Positions 17,084 to 29,496 of a stretch of DNA of 64,000 nt are shown piece after piece. Within the stretch, counting starts at the first letter, position 1; the number at the start of each line of letters is the position of its first letter. Source of the DNA: Cellulomonas wangsupingiae (lineage in GTDB: Bacteria; Actinomycetota; Actinomycetes; Actinomycetales; Cellulomonadaceae); the NCBI RefSeq assembly GCF_024508275.1, contig NZ_CP101989.1, forward strand, positions 2,666,001-2,730,000, in the 5' to 3' direction. Below the pieces are notes generated by a model. It was given only the letters and a program-made list of their open reading frames with translations. It did no database searches and was not told the DNA's origin. Position numbers and translations under genes: made by a program.

Positions 17084-19393
17084 CTAGGCACGGATCACCG
17101 GGCACAGCGCCATGAGCTCCTGCGCGACGCGCTCGAAGGAGCTCTCCTGGGCGTGCTGCAGCCCGGCCCGGGCGAGCTCCGCGGAGCGGTCTGCATCCTC
17201 AAGGAGGTTCTTCAGGCACGCCGCGAGATCGTCCGCACGCACGTCCGGGGGCACCAGGTGGACGACGTCCGCCAGATCGACGGACGATCCGAGCGCCGTC
17301 GTCACGAGCGGGACGCCCGCGCCGAGGCAGTCGGCCACCGCCGCCGACGACTCACCGTTCGTGTAGGCACGGAGCTGGACCGCGAGACGCCCGCGCTCGA
17401 GCCACCGCGCGTACTCGTCGGGTGTCACCCAGCCCGTGAGCAGGACACGGTCGGCAAGACCGGCGTCGTCGATCATCTCCCGGCACCGGGCGTACGCCTC
17501 GTCATCGAAGAAGCGCCCCACGAGCGCGAAGGTGAGCTCCGGGTACTGCGGCGCGAGGTCGACGAACGCCTCGCAGACCTTGACGGAGTCCTTCGTCCAG
17601 TGCTGGATCCCCAGGGACACGACCGCGTCCCTCACGGTGCCGGCCGGCACGGGCAGCACCCGGTGGCCGAAGTTGATCACCCCGACCTTGGGTCGCATCT
17701 CGGGGGCCAGGTTCAGCCGGGCGAGGCTCTGCGAGCTCGGTGAGTGCGTGAGGATGATCTCGCTGCCCCGCAGCGCGCTGCCGGTGAGCAGGCCGTTGAC
17801 GAGGTAGTACCGGTGGGAGTCGAGCCACATGTGGTCACGGTGCTGCGACGGCCGACGTTCCGACGCGATGTCGTCGAGCATCTGCGCGACGTCCTCGTCG
17901 AGGAGCTCGGGCGCAAGTGCCCGGGCTGCGGCGAGCAGGCCCGTGAAGCGGACGTCGTGGGCGATGGCGACCCCGCCGTACCGACGCAGCAGACGCATGA
18001 TCGGGACGTGGAACTCGCTGTTCCCCATCGCCATGATCCGCAGGTCCGGGCGACCGTAGAGGCGCTCGACAGCTCCCGCGTCGTCGTACGTGAACCACCT
18101 GACGCCGGGGATCGGGTCCCGCTGTGCGTCCGGCGTCGTCATCACGTCGACGTCCGCGAGCTTCGCCAGCTCGCGGAGCAGCGCCATCGAGTAGTCGGCG
18201 ACCCCGCTCGGGGTCGGCGGCATCGGGCTCACGAGCCACACCCGCGGCCGACGTGCGAGGCGCCGCCGCCCGGCCTTCTCGTAGGACTCGACGGTGCGGC
18301 GTGCGACGTCCTCCCACCGGTGCTGCTCGGCCAGCCGCGGCTGACGGAGCGCGGCACGCAGCACGTCGTCCTCGAGGACCTGCATGAGGCAGGCCGCGAT
18401 GTCGGCCGGGTCGCTCGCGTCGAACCGCCCGCGGGGGTCCGGCACGAGGTCGATGAGGGACGAGTTGTCACCCACGATGACGGGAGCACCGCAGGCGGCT
18501 GCCTCGACCACGGGGAGCCCGAACCCCTCGTACAGGGAGGGGAAGATGAAGAGCTTGGCGTGGGCGTAGAGGTCACGGAGCAGGTCGTCGTCGACGTACC
18601 CCGTGTAGAGGACGTCCCGCTCGACACCGAGCTCCCGGGCGTACCCGTCGAGGACGTCGCGCTCGACCTGGGACATCCGGCACACGAGGACCAGCTGGTG
18701 CGTGCGGCGGACCTCGGGCGCGACGAGGCTCCAGCCCCGGAGCAGCCCTTCGATGTTCTTGCGGAAGTCGATGCCCCCGGTGTACATGACGTACTCACGG
18801 TTCAGGCCCGGCACCTCGGGCCGGCCGCCGGCCGGCGTCGACGGTGCCCGGTCGTCGAGCAGCCAGCTCGACGTGCCCGTCCCCACGACGTCGATGCGGG
18901 ACGGCGAGATGCCCAGGATCCTGGTGGCGTCTCGCGCCGTGGCCTCCGAGATGGCCAGGACCCGATCGGCACGCGCGACCATCTGCGCCCTGACGTTGTA
19001 CCGGGCGCGCCACCGACGATCGGCGAGGTACTGGTCGGAGAACACGAGCGGGATGAGGTCGTAGAGGGTGACGTACAGGCTCGTGCGAGGGTGCCGGGCC
19101 CACTCGGGCCAGACTGCGTCGATCGGGGCGTCCAGCGCCTCGAAGGGCGAGGGCACGTGCCAGATGTCGGGCCGCTCGAGGTCCGTGTCGTCGGACATGG
19201 CGACCCGGCCGCGCCAGATGAGGTCGGCGACCTGCGCAGGTACCGGCCCGTCGCTCCGGATGAGCCACTTGTCGACGAACCCGGGCCGCAGCCGCTCCAC
19301 CGCGCCCGCGTACTCAGCGACGTACCGCCCGATACCCCGTTCCGCCGTGATCCGGTCCTGCAGCGACTGCCCGTCGACGTAGACGCGCATCAT
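17084..19393 (-). CDS. Tandem glycosyltransferase with two GT4 domains
   Basis: 769 aa carrying two complete GT-B enzymes. Domain 1 (about 1-380): RVYVDGQSL, ERGIGRYVAEY, YVMYTGGIDFRKNIEGLL and PSLYEGFGLPVVEAAACGAPV. Domain 2 (about 385-769): VWLVSPMPPTPSGVADYSMA, IAHDVRFTG, LTFALVGRFFDDEAYARC and a final donor-site segment LRAYTNGESSAAVADCLGAG, in which the usual second glutamate is replaced, a variant seen in some GT4 members. The start overlaps the preceding coiled-coil gene (TCAT on the forward strand at 19390-19393). Sequential mannose- or rhamnose-type transfers are possible, with the donor unknown. Together with the GT2-GT4 fusion it supplies four transferase domains in one transcription unit. 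Confidence 0.88.
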   Translation of the reverse strand: MMRVYVDGQSLQDRITAERGIGRYVAEYAGAVERLRPGFVDKWLIRSDGPVPAQVADLIWRGRVAMSDDTDLERPDIWHVPSPFEALDAPIDAVWPEWARHPRTSLYVTLYDLIPLVFSDQYLADRRWRARYNVRAQMVARADRVLAISEATARDATRILGISPSRIDVVGTGTSSWLLDDRAPSTPAGGRPEVPGLNREYVMYTGGIDFRKNIEGLLRGWSLVAPEVRRTHQLVLVCRMSQVERDVLDGYARELGVERDVLYTGYVDDDLLRDLYAHAKLFIFPSLYEGFGLPVVEAAACGAPVIVGDNSSLIDLVPDPRGRFDASDPADIAACLMQVLEDDVLRAALRQPRLAEQHRWEDVARRTVESYEKAGRRRLARRPRVWLVSPMPPTPSGVADYSMALLRELAKLADVDVMTTPDAQRDPIPGVRWFTYDDAGAVERLYGRPDLRIMAMGNSEFHVPIMRLLRRYGGVAIAHDVRFTGLLAAARALAPELLDEDVAQMLDDIASERRPSQHRDHMWLDSHRYYLVNGLLTGSALRGSEIILTHSPSSQSLARLNLAPEMRPKVGVINFGHRVLPVPAGTVRDAVVSLGIQHWTKDSVKVCEAFVDLAPQYPELTFALVGRFFDDEAYARCREMIDDAGLADRVLLTGWVTPDEYARWLERGRLAVQLRAYTNGESSAAVADCLGAGVPLVTTALGSSVDLADVVHLVPPDVRADDLAACLKNLLEDADRSAELARAGLQHAQESSFERVAQELMALCPVIRA

Positions 19394-19722
19394 CGCGGGG
19401 CGTGTCGGTCGCGCGTCGCCGCGCTCGAAGGAGGCTCCTCACTGGCAGCCTGGTCCGGGTGGCCGCTGCGGTCGTCCGTGAAGCCGTCGACGGCGCGGCC
19501 GAGGACCGAGATCAGGTGCGCGGTCCGCTCGTCCCGCTCGAGCAGCTCTGCTCGGATGGTCGCCACCTGCTCGGTGAGGTCGAGGAGCCGCTGGTCGAGA
19601 CCGTGGACGGTCGTCGTCACACGGTCGGAGTCATTCCGGACAGAACGGATTTCACTCGCAATGGACTCGAAGCGGACATTGAAATATCGCCGAAACGGGG
19701 CCGAGAGCCACTTCTTCACCAC
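19390..19722 (-). CDS. Small coiled-coil protein of the glycan operon
   Basis: About 110 aa from GTG 19722, preceded by GGAG at a suitable distance. An ATG at 19839 would give 149 aa but its extra segment has no ribosome binding site. The N-terminus VVKKWLSAPFRRYFNVRFE is basic and amphipathic; residues about 20-75 are a predicted coiled coil (heptads of RVTTTVHGLDQRLLDLTEQV), followed by a charged tail. It resembles the N-terminal part of the methyltransferase at 15933 without its catalytic domain. It probably heads the five-gene operon and may be a partner or membrane tether for those enzymes (inference). Its first 35 codons use A/T-ending codons unlike its neighbours. Confidence 0.6.
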   Translation of the reverse strand: MVKKWLSAPFRRYFNVRFESIASEIRSVRNDSDRVTTTVHGLDQRLLDLTEQVATIRAELLERDERTAHLISVLGRAVDGFTDDRSGHPDQAASEEPPSSAATRDRHAPR

Positions 19723-19902
19723 GGTCTGTCTCCACAAAGACGGTTTTCCGGCCCCTCGCGCTGCCACCTGCCGGAAGCAGCGCACGTGCGGATGTCGGGG
19801 CCATGACGCTGGGTAGCCTAGGTCATAGATGTGACGCACAATCGCGAACTATGACGAGAACGTTGCAGGCCACGTCGACGGGAAGCCCAGAATCACCCCT
19901 TC
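19723..19902. promoter_or_regulatory. Promoter region of the reverse-strand glycan operon
   Basis: This 180-bp gap is noticeably poorer in GC than the flanks. TAGGCT (19815-19820, reverse strand) is a candidate -10 with TTGTGC (19836-19841) upstream, though the 15-bp spacing is short. It also holds the end-proximal sequence of the upstream membrane-protein gene, with no clear terminator. Confidence 0.35.
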
Positions 19903-21729
19903 TCAGCCCTTCTGCAGCGCCCACAGCGCCAGCGTCTGCTCGACACGCCCGTCGTCCGAGAAAGTTCGCCTCTCGATGAACTCCGCCCGCGCGTCCGCGG
20001 TGAGGTCGAGCTCGCAGCCCTCGTTGACCAGCAACCACCGCACTCCCCCGCGCATGGCGAGCTCCTGGTCGAAGTCCTGCGGTGCGGCACGGGCCGCGAG
20101 CGCCGCGTCGATCGCCTCCTTGTCGCCCGGCCAGGCGAGCCCCGGGTTGTAGTAGGCGACGGGGCCGCCCCACACGGGCTTGAAGATCACCGGGTCGATG
20201 CAGGCGTCGGTCAGGACGATGCCCCCGTCCGTGAGGTCGGCCAGCTCGGCTGCCGCGAGGTACCCGGGTGACGTGATCGCCAGGTAGCCCCCCGCCGCCG
20301 TGTCCGAGCGGAACGTGCGGAAGTCGAGGCTCCACAGCCCGGCGACGACGACGCACACCGCCACCAGCCCGGCGACGACCCGCCCCTCGGTCGTGCGCAG
20401 ACCACGGTGAACACCTACGCGCTCCACCGGGTCGGCGGGGGTCCGCTCGTCGGCGGTCCGCGAGACGAGCAGCGACTCCGTCCACGCCCACGTGCCCAGC
20501 GGTACGACGAGGACCGCCGTGAGCACGTACGTGTCCAGCCACAGGCGGTACGGCTCCTGGTTCGCACCCCAGTGGTCGTTGGAGGCCAGCAGCGCCCACG
20601 TGACCAGCAGGGCCGACGGCACGGCGACCCACAGCACCCGGCGGTGCCGGACCCCGAGCGCGATGACGAGCACCAGCACCGGCAGCACCGCGAGCGCCGC
20701 CCACAGACCCGCCGAGGGCGGGACGCCGAGGTTCTTCGACGAGCTCTCCCGGTAGACCAGGAAGTCGTCGCGACCGAGCAGCCCCAGCGCCGTCGCGAGC
20801 ACCTGCGGCGCGGCACCCAGCCCCAGGGCGGCGACGCACGCGATCCCCCACCAGCGCGTCTCGCGCAGCACGAGCAGCACCCCCGGCACGGCGGGCAGCA
20901 GCCCCAGTGCGAGCGCCGCGAGCGGCGACACCCCGTCGGCGACGACCGGCCCCACCACGAAGAGCAGGACGAGCAGGCCGCCGGTGACGGCAAGCGCGGG
21001 CCGCGAGCGGTGCCGCACGAGGCCCACGGCGGCCGTCGCCGCCACCAGTACGTAGACGGTCGTGAGGAACCCGTACGTCTGCACGTTGGCGGTCGCGCCG
21101 GCCGCGAGGCAGGCGAGCAGGGCGACGACCCACGCCGCGCGCCCCCGGATCCGGCCCGCGGCCACCAGCAGGAGGGCCAGCAGGGCCACGCCGCCGATTG
21201 AGAGCGCGACCGTCTCCCCGTTCAGCGTGTACATCACGCCGCCCGGCCCCCACAGCACGGCGTGCGAGTCGAGCTGTCGCGACCAGCCGCGGTCGCGCAG
21301 CCACGACCCCGTGCCGAGCACGAACGGCAGGAACGCGACGACGCCCGTCCACCAGCGCCGTGTCAGCAGCACGGTCGTCACACCGATCGCCACGACCAGC
21401 AGGGCCTGGACGAGCAGACCGCACACGAGCCACATCGTCGCCGGGTGGGTGTCCGTCAGGCGGGCCAGCGCACCGAGGACCACGTAGTGCGCGCGGGGGT
21501 AGTAGATCGACCCCGTCGTCGTGTACGGCTCGACGTCCGCGCCGGCCCCGTGGGCGACGTTCGCGGCGATCCCGAGGTACGCGAGCTGGTCGCTCCAGTA
21601 GTAGTTGCGGAAGTACGAGGTGTTGAACCCGGTCCAGCCGAGCATCACGCCCGCCTGCAGCCACAGGTGGGCCACCGTGGCCGTCCCGACCGTCACCGCC
21701 GCGGCCCACACCTGTCGTCGTCCGCTCAC
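19903..21729 (-). CDS. Large polytopic membrane protein, possible GT-C glycosyltransferase
   Basis: 608 aa from GTG 21729 with GAGGAG 5 nt upstream. An earlier in-frame start would add an Arg-rich extension without a ribosome binding site. It has about twelve membrane helices and a long first extracellular loop (FNTSYFRNYYWSDQLAYLGI) containing acidic and aromatic residues, as in GT-C enzymes. It ends with a soluble domain of about 100 residues (GIVLTDACIDPVIFKPVWGG). The general form matches uncharacterised actinobacterial membrane proteins in glycan clusters. The likely role is transfer of a sugar from a polyprenyl-phosphate donor outside the membrane, or glycan polymerisation; neither is proven by motifs. 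Confidence 0.75.
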   Translation of the reverse strand: MSGRRQVWAAAVTVGTATVAHLWLQAGVMLGWTGFNTSYFRNYYWSDQLAYLGIAANVAHGAGADVEPYTTTGSIYYPRAHYVVLGALARLTDTHPATMWLVCGLLVQALLVVAIGVTTVLLTRRWWTGVVAFLPFVLGTGSWLRDRGWSRQLDSHAVLWGPGGVMYTLNGETVALSIGGVALLALLLVAAGRIRGRAAWVVALLACLAAGATANVQTYGFLTTVYVLVAATAAVGLVRHRSRPALAVTGGLLVLLFVVGPVVADGVSPLAALALGLLPAVPGVLLVLRETRWWGIACVAALGLGAAPQVLATALGLLGRDDFLVYRESSSKNLGVPPSAGLWAALAVLPVLVLVIALGVRHRRVLWVAVPSALLVTWALLASNDHWGANQEPYRLWLDTYVLTAVLVVPLGTWAWTESLLVSRTADERTPADPVERVGVHRGLRTTEGRVVAGLVAVCVVVAGLWSLDFRTFRSDTAAGGYLAITSPGYLAAAELADLTDGGIVLTDACIDPVIFKPVWGGPVAYYNPGLAWPGDKEAIDAALAARAAPQDFDQELAMRGGVRWLLVNEGCELDLTADARAEFIERRTFSDDGRVEQTLALWALQKG

Positions 21730-21953
21730 GCTGCTCCTCGTCGGTCCGCAGGCCCCGCCCGGGCACCGGGGGGCAGCGTAGCGGCCGGTGACGCCGCCGG
21801 TGGGGGAACGGGAGCGGTGACGACGAGACGCGAGTGCCGCGCGTCGGCCGACCCGAAAAAGGGTGGAAACCGCCACACGAGGACCGCCCGACCGCTACCG
21901 TGTCGCCCGCCACCGGAGCCGGCATGCGGGCGCCGGCTCGAGAAGGGAACCTC
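21730..21953. promoter_or_regulatory. Divergent promoter region upstream of a DUF5648 gene
   Basis: This 224-bp gap has outward-facing genes on both sides. TACCGT at 21896-21901 is a candidate -10 for the forward gene, giving a leader of about 45 nt. A similarly placed GCTACGGT lies upstream of the next paralogue (-10 at 23038-23043). Confidence 0.4.
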
Positions 21954-22979
21954 GTGACCCCCCACCACGCCCTGACCCGCAGCCGGCGGCTGACCGCGAC
22001 GGCGGCCTGCGCCCTGCTCGTCGGCGCCGCCGGCGTCGTCGTGGCGCCCGCGGCGTCCGCCGAGACCGTCACCTTCGCCGACGCCGTCGGGGAACCGGGA
22101 CTGCGGCCGGAGGGGGACATCGCCCGGTTCCGTGTCTCGCTCGACGCGGACGAGCTGACCCTGACCTACTGGACGGTCGCCGACGCCACGGCAGTCTTCC
22201 GGGATCCGGGACGCACAAGCATGTACGTCGACATCAAGACGGACCGTGATGAGGATCGCGAGTTCGTCGTCCACCTGCCCCAGGGCGAGGACTACTGGAC
22301 TCTCTTCGACAACCAGCTGCTGGCCCAGACATGCGCCGGACCGCTCTCGATCACGTCCCCCACCGTGTCGTTCACCGTCCCGGCCGCGTGCCTCCGCGAC
22401 CCGTCGCAGGTTCGGATCGCGACGATCCTCTCGTGGTCGGGCGGCCAGGATTTCGCACCCGGCTACCCGCTCCAGCGGTGGACCTCCGTCGTGTCAGCAG
22501 GGCCGGACACGACCTCGGCGACCGCCGTGCGGCAGTCCGTCCACCGGTTCTGGAGCCCGACCTACGACAACGCGCACTTCTACACGGCCGACGACACGGA
22601 GGCCTGGAACGTCAATGCCATGGACTGGCTCTGGCGGTACGAGGGCGTCGCGTTCAACGCGTTGCAGGCGTCCGGCAGCACGTGCGAGACCGGCACCCCG
22701 GTGCACCGGTTCTGGTCCCCCGGCTTCCGCTCGCACTTCTACACCCAGTCGGCCGCCGAGAAGAACCACGTCGTCGCCAACGACCGCAACTGGACCTACG
22801 AGGGCGTCGCCTACTGCGCCTACCCCGAGCCCGCACCCGGCAGCACCCCCCTGTACCGGTTCTGGAGCCCCGGGTTCGGCAAGCACTTCTTCACCGCCTC
22901 CCAGACCGAGGCCGACCACATCCGCGCCAACGACCGCAACTGGGTGTACGAGGGCGTCGCGTACCACGTCCTTCCGTGA
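21954..22979 (+). CDS. Secreted DUF5648-repeat protein (tandem copy 1)
   Basis: 341 aa from GTG 21954, with AAGGGAA upstream. Signal peptide about 10-38 (ending APAASAETV), then a beta-sandwich-like domain (about 39-185) with FADAVGEPG and VSFTVPAACLRDPSQVRI, then three DUF5648 units at about 196-341 ([51 protein letters not shown]) and the ending GVAYHVLP. The last 343 bp (22637-22979) are nearly identical to the end of the next gene, while the N-terminal domains differ widely. That points to recent gene conversion or duplication with divergence of the front domain. Extracellular; ligand unknown. Confidence 0.85.
   Translation: MTPHHALTRSRRLTATAACALLVGAAGVVVAPAASAETVTFADAVGEPGLRPEGDIARFRVSLDADELTLTYWTVADATAVFRDPGRTSMYVDIKTDRDEDREFVVHLPQGEDYWTLFDNQLLAQTCAGPLSITSPTVSFTVPAACLRDPSQVRIATILSWSGGQDFAPGYPLQRWTSVVSAGPDTTSATAVRQSVHRFWSPTYDNAHFYTADDTEAWNVNAMDWLWRYEGVAFNALQASGSTCETGTPVHRFWSPGFRSHFYTQSAAEKNHVVANDRNWTYEGVAYCAYPEPAPGSTPLYRFWSPGFGKHFFTASQTEADHIRANDRNWVYEGVAYHVLP
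22637..22979 (+). repeat. Direct repeat, copy 1 (3' half of DUF5648 gene)
   Basis: 343 bp that align without gaps to 23779-24121 at a constant offset of 1142 bp, with only scattered substitutions. The unit ends exactly at the stop codon of each gene. Confidence 0.85.
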
Positions 22980-23107
22980 CCGCATCCGAACGAGTGACGA
23001 TGCCGGTCCCTCCGTGTCGCTCCCGGCCGCCGATCGCTACGGTGACGCACGTTGCGCGCACGTCGAGGTGCGCTCCCGTGGGCCACGGCCCCAGAAGGTA
23101 GGCACCG

Positions 23108-24121
23108 ATGCTGCTCGCCCCCCGTACCGCCGCCCGGCGCCGCAGCGCCCTCGCCGGCGCCGCCGTGACGCTCCTGCTCGTGGCCGGCGTCGCCGGCGCG
23201 GCACCGGCGACGGCCGCCACGAGCACGTTCGCCGACGACGTCGGCGAGGAGTACACGAGCGCGGACATCGACATCACGCGCTACCAGGTCGGTCTGACGA
23301 GCTCGGCGCTGTCGATCACGCTGTGGACCACGGGGTCGTCCGCCATGCCCCTGCGTGGGGACAGCACCGTCTTCGTCGACATCGAGACCACCGGCGACCA
23401 GGTGGCGGACTACATCGCCTACGCCAGCGACGGCGAGTGGCTGCTCGCGAGCTCGGACGGCTCCCTGTCGGACTGCGACGGTGCGGCTGCTCTCACGGTC
23501 AACTCGGCGTCGTTCAGCATCCCCGCCGCCTGCGTCGGCAATCCGGCCCAGGTGAAGGTGCTGCTCGGCATCTTCACCAGCGCCGGCTGGGACATCGCGC
23601 CGAACGACTCGCTGCGCGCCTTCTCCGCGCCGGTGAGCGCCGGAGCGGACACCGTCTCGCCGTCCGCCGTCCAGCAGTCGGTGTTCCGGTTCTGGAGCCC
23701 CGGGTTCGACAACGCCCACTTCTTCACCACCGGGGAGACCGAGGCGGAGAACATCCTCTACTTCGACGACAACTGGACGTACGAGGGCGTCGCGTTCAAC
23801 GCGTTGCAGGCGTCCGGCAGCACGTGCGCGACCGGCACCGCGGTGCACCGGTTCTGGTCCCCCGGCTTCCGCTCGCACTTCTACACCCAGTCGGCCACCG
23901 AGAAGAACCACATCGTCGCCAACGACCGCAACTGGCAGTACGAGGGTGTCGCCTACTGCGCCTACCCCGAGCCCGCACCCGGCAGCACCCCCCTGTACCG
24001 GTTCTGGAGCCCCGGCTTCAGCAAGCACTTCTTCACCGCCTCCCAGGCCGAGGCCGACCACATCCGCGCCAACGACCGCAACTGGGTGTACGAGGGCGTC
24101 GCGTACCACGTCCTGCCGTGA
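23108..24121 (+). CDS. Secreted DUF5648-repeat protein (tandem copy 2)
   Basis: 337 aa from ATG 23108, with AAGGTAGG 6-7 nt upstream. Signal peptide about 10-36 (APATAATS), then the same type of front domain as the protein at 21954 (TFADDVGEEYTSADIDITRY, SASFSIPAACVGNPAQVKV) with acidic residues that could bind calcium, then three DUF5648 units (VFRFWSPGFDNAHFFTT, VHRFWSPGFRSHFYTQS, LYRFWSPGFSKHFFTAS) and the ending GVAYHVLP. The front domain is only distantly similar to copy 1 while the repeat half is nearly identical in DNA. A candidate -10 (TACGGT, 23038-23043) suggests its own promoter. Function unknown. Confidence 0.85.
   Translation: MLLAPRTAARRRSALAGAAVTLLLVAGVAGAAPATAATSTFADDVGEEYTSADIDITRYQVGLTSSALSITLWTTGSSAMPLRGDSTVFVDIETTGDQVADYIAYASDGEWLLASSDGSLSDCDGAAALTVNSASFSIPAACVGNPAQVKVLLGIFTSAGWDIAPNDSLRAFSAPVSAGADTVSPSAVQQSVFRFWSPGFDNAHFFTTGETEAENILYFDDNWTYEGVAFNALQASGSTCATGTAVHRFWSPGFRSHFYTQSATEKNHIVANDRNWQYEGVAYCAYPEPAPGSTPLYRFWSPGFSKHFFTASQAEADHIRANDRNWVYEGVAYHVLP
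23779..24121 (+). repeat. Direct repeat, copy 2 (3' half of DUF5648 gene)
   Basis: Partner of 22637-22979; see that entry. The two copies are 799 bp apart and in the same orientation, so recombination between them could delete the segment between and fuse the two genes. Confidence 0.85.
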
Positions 24122-24134
24122 CGCCTCCGCAACC

Positions 24135-28132
<3,998 letters not shown>

Positions 28133-28225
28133 CCGACCGACGTCCGGCTCCCGCAGCCCCGCCATCTGCACAGATCCTCCACGACGCCCGTGCGCGGCTC
28201 CCCCGCATCGCGCCGTCGGCTCTCC

Positions 28226-28237
28226 TACGATCAGTCC
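28226..28237 (+). promoter_or_regulatory. -10 box of a predicted leaderless LCP gene promoter
   Basis: TACGAT at 28226-28231, six bases, then GTG 28238. No ribosome binding site is seen, so this looks like another leaderless start. Confidence 0.55.
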
Positions 28238-29488
28238 GTGAGCTCTCGCCATGCCGCGCCGCGGCGCCCCCGTGCGCCCCGGCACGCCCGCAACCTGCAC
28301 TCCCACGGCGTGCTGCGCGGTGTCGCGCTGGCCGTGACGAGCGTCGTCGTGTTCGGCGCGGCAGGCGGAGCGGCGTTCGCGACGCGGCTGACGAACAACG
28401 TCGACGGCCTCGACATCGACGACCTCGTGGTGGCGGCTCCGGAGGCGACCAGCGCCCCCGACCCCGCCGACGCGCACGCCGGCCAGGCCGTCAACGTCCT
28501 GGTCCTCGGCTCCGACCAGCGCGACGGCGTGAACGCCGAGATCGGCGGTGACGAGAAGGGGATGCGCTCGGACACCACCGTCCTCGTCCACGTCTCGGCC
28601 GACCGCACCCGCGTCGAGATGGTCTCGATCCCGCGCGACTCGCTCGTCGACGTGCCGGCGTGCACGCTCACGAACGGCAAGACGACGAAGCCGCAGTCCA
28701 ACGCGATCTTCAACTCGGCGTTCGCCCTGGGCTGGGACCAGGGCGGCGACCTCGAGTCGGCGGCCGCCTGCACGGTCAGCACCGTCCAGGCCAACACGGG
28801 CATCACGATCAACAACGTGGTCGTCGTCGACTTCGCCGGGTTCCAGAACATGATCAACGCGATCGGCGGTGTCCCGATGTGCATCGTCGAGGACGTCTCC
28901 GACGACTACACGGGCCTGAACCTCACCGCCGGGCAGCAGACCCTGGACGGGACCACGGCCCTGCAGTACGCGCGGGCCCGCCACGGCACGACGTTCGACG
29001 GCTCGGACACCATGCGCGCCGGGCGTCAGCAGCAGCTGATCGCGAACGTCGCCAACGAGGTGCTCTCGAAGAACCTGCTGACCGACGGGGCCCAGCTGGT
29101 GCAGTTCCTCAGCGCCGCCACCCAGTCGGTGACCACCAACCTCGGCGTCAGCGACCTCACCGGCCTCGCCTTCAGCCTGCGCGGCATCGACCGTGCCAAC
29201 ATCACTCTCATGACCGTGCCGTGGGCGCCCGCCCGGAGCGACAGGAACCGCGTGGAGTGGACGTCCGAGGCGGACGCCCTCTGGGCGAACATCGCGGCGG
29301 ACGTCCCCATGCTGGGCGAGCCGGACCCGCCGGTGGTCCCGGAGGTCCCCGCGGAGACCACCGACCCGGCGGCTCCCCCGGTGAGCGAGGCCCCCGCGCC
29401 GCCGCCGACCGAGCCCACCCCGACCGAGACCAAGACGCCCGGCGTCGACGCGTTCACGGCCGCGGACGCGACGACGACGAGCTGCTGA
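28238..29488 (+). CDS. LytR-CpsA-Psr (LCP) family glycan phosphotransferase
   Basis: 416 aa. A short basic cytoplasmic N-terminus, one membrane helix (about 30-50), then the extracellular LCP domain (about 85-290) with VLVLGSDQRDGVN, MRSDTTVLVHVSADRTRVEM, SIPRDSLVDVP and the late arginine motif LQYARARHG...D..RAGRQQQLI, the residues that bind the polyprenyl-pyrophosphate head group. The tail is Pro/Thr-rich and ends in a single cysteine (TTSC). LCP enzymes attach lipid-linked polysaccharides to peptidoglycan, which fits the glycan locus just upstream. The start is set by the -10 box, which leaves no leader. Confidence 0.9.
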   Translation: MSSRHAAPRRPRAPRHARNLHSHGVLRGVALAVTSVVVFGAAGGAAFATRLTNNVDGLDIDDLVVAAPEATSAPDPADAHAGQAVNVLVLGSDQRDGVNAEIGGDEKGMRSDTTVLVHVSADRTRVEMVSIPRDSLVDVPACTLTNGKTTKPQSNAIFNSAFALGWDQGGDLESAAACTVSTVQANTGITINNVVVVDFAGFQNMINAIGGVPMCIVEDVSDDYTGLNLTAGQQTLDGTTALQYARARHGTTFDGSDTMRAGRQQQLIANVANEVLSKNLLTDGAQLVQFLSAATQSVTTNLGVSDLTGLAFSLRGIDRANITLMTVPWAPARSDRNRVEWTSEADALWANIAADVPMLGEPDPPVVPEVPAETTDPAAPPVSEAPAPPPTEPTPTETKTPGVDAFTAADATTTSC

Positions 29489-29496
29489 GCGGGCCA

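Noticed and set aside
22637..24121. Repeated units as a CRISPR array or mobile element
   Set aside because: Repeats are coding, in frame and end at stop codons; no short regular repeat-spacer pattern, no transposase and no terminal inverted repeats.
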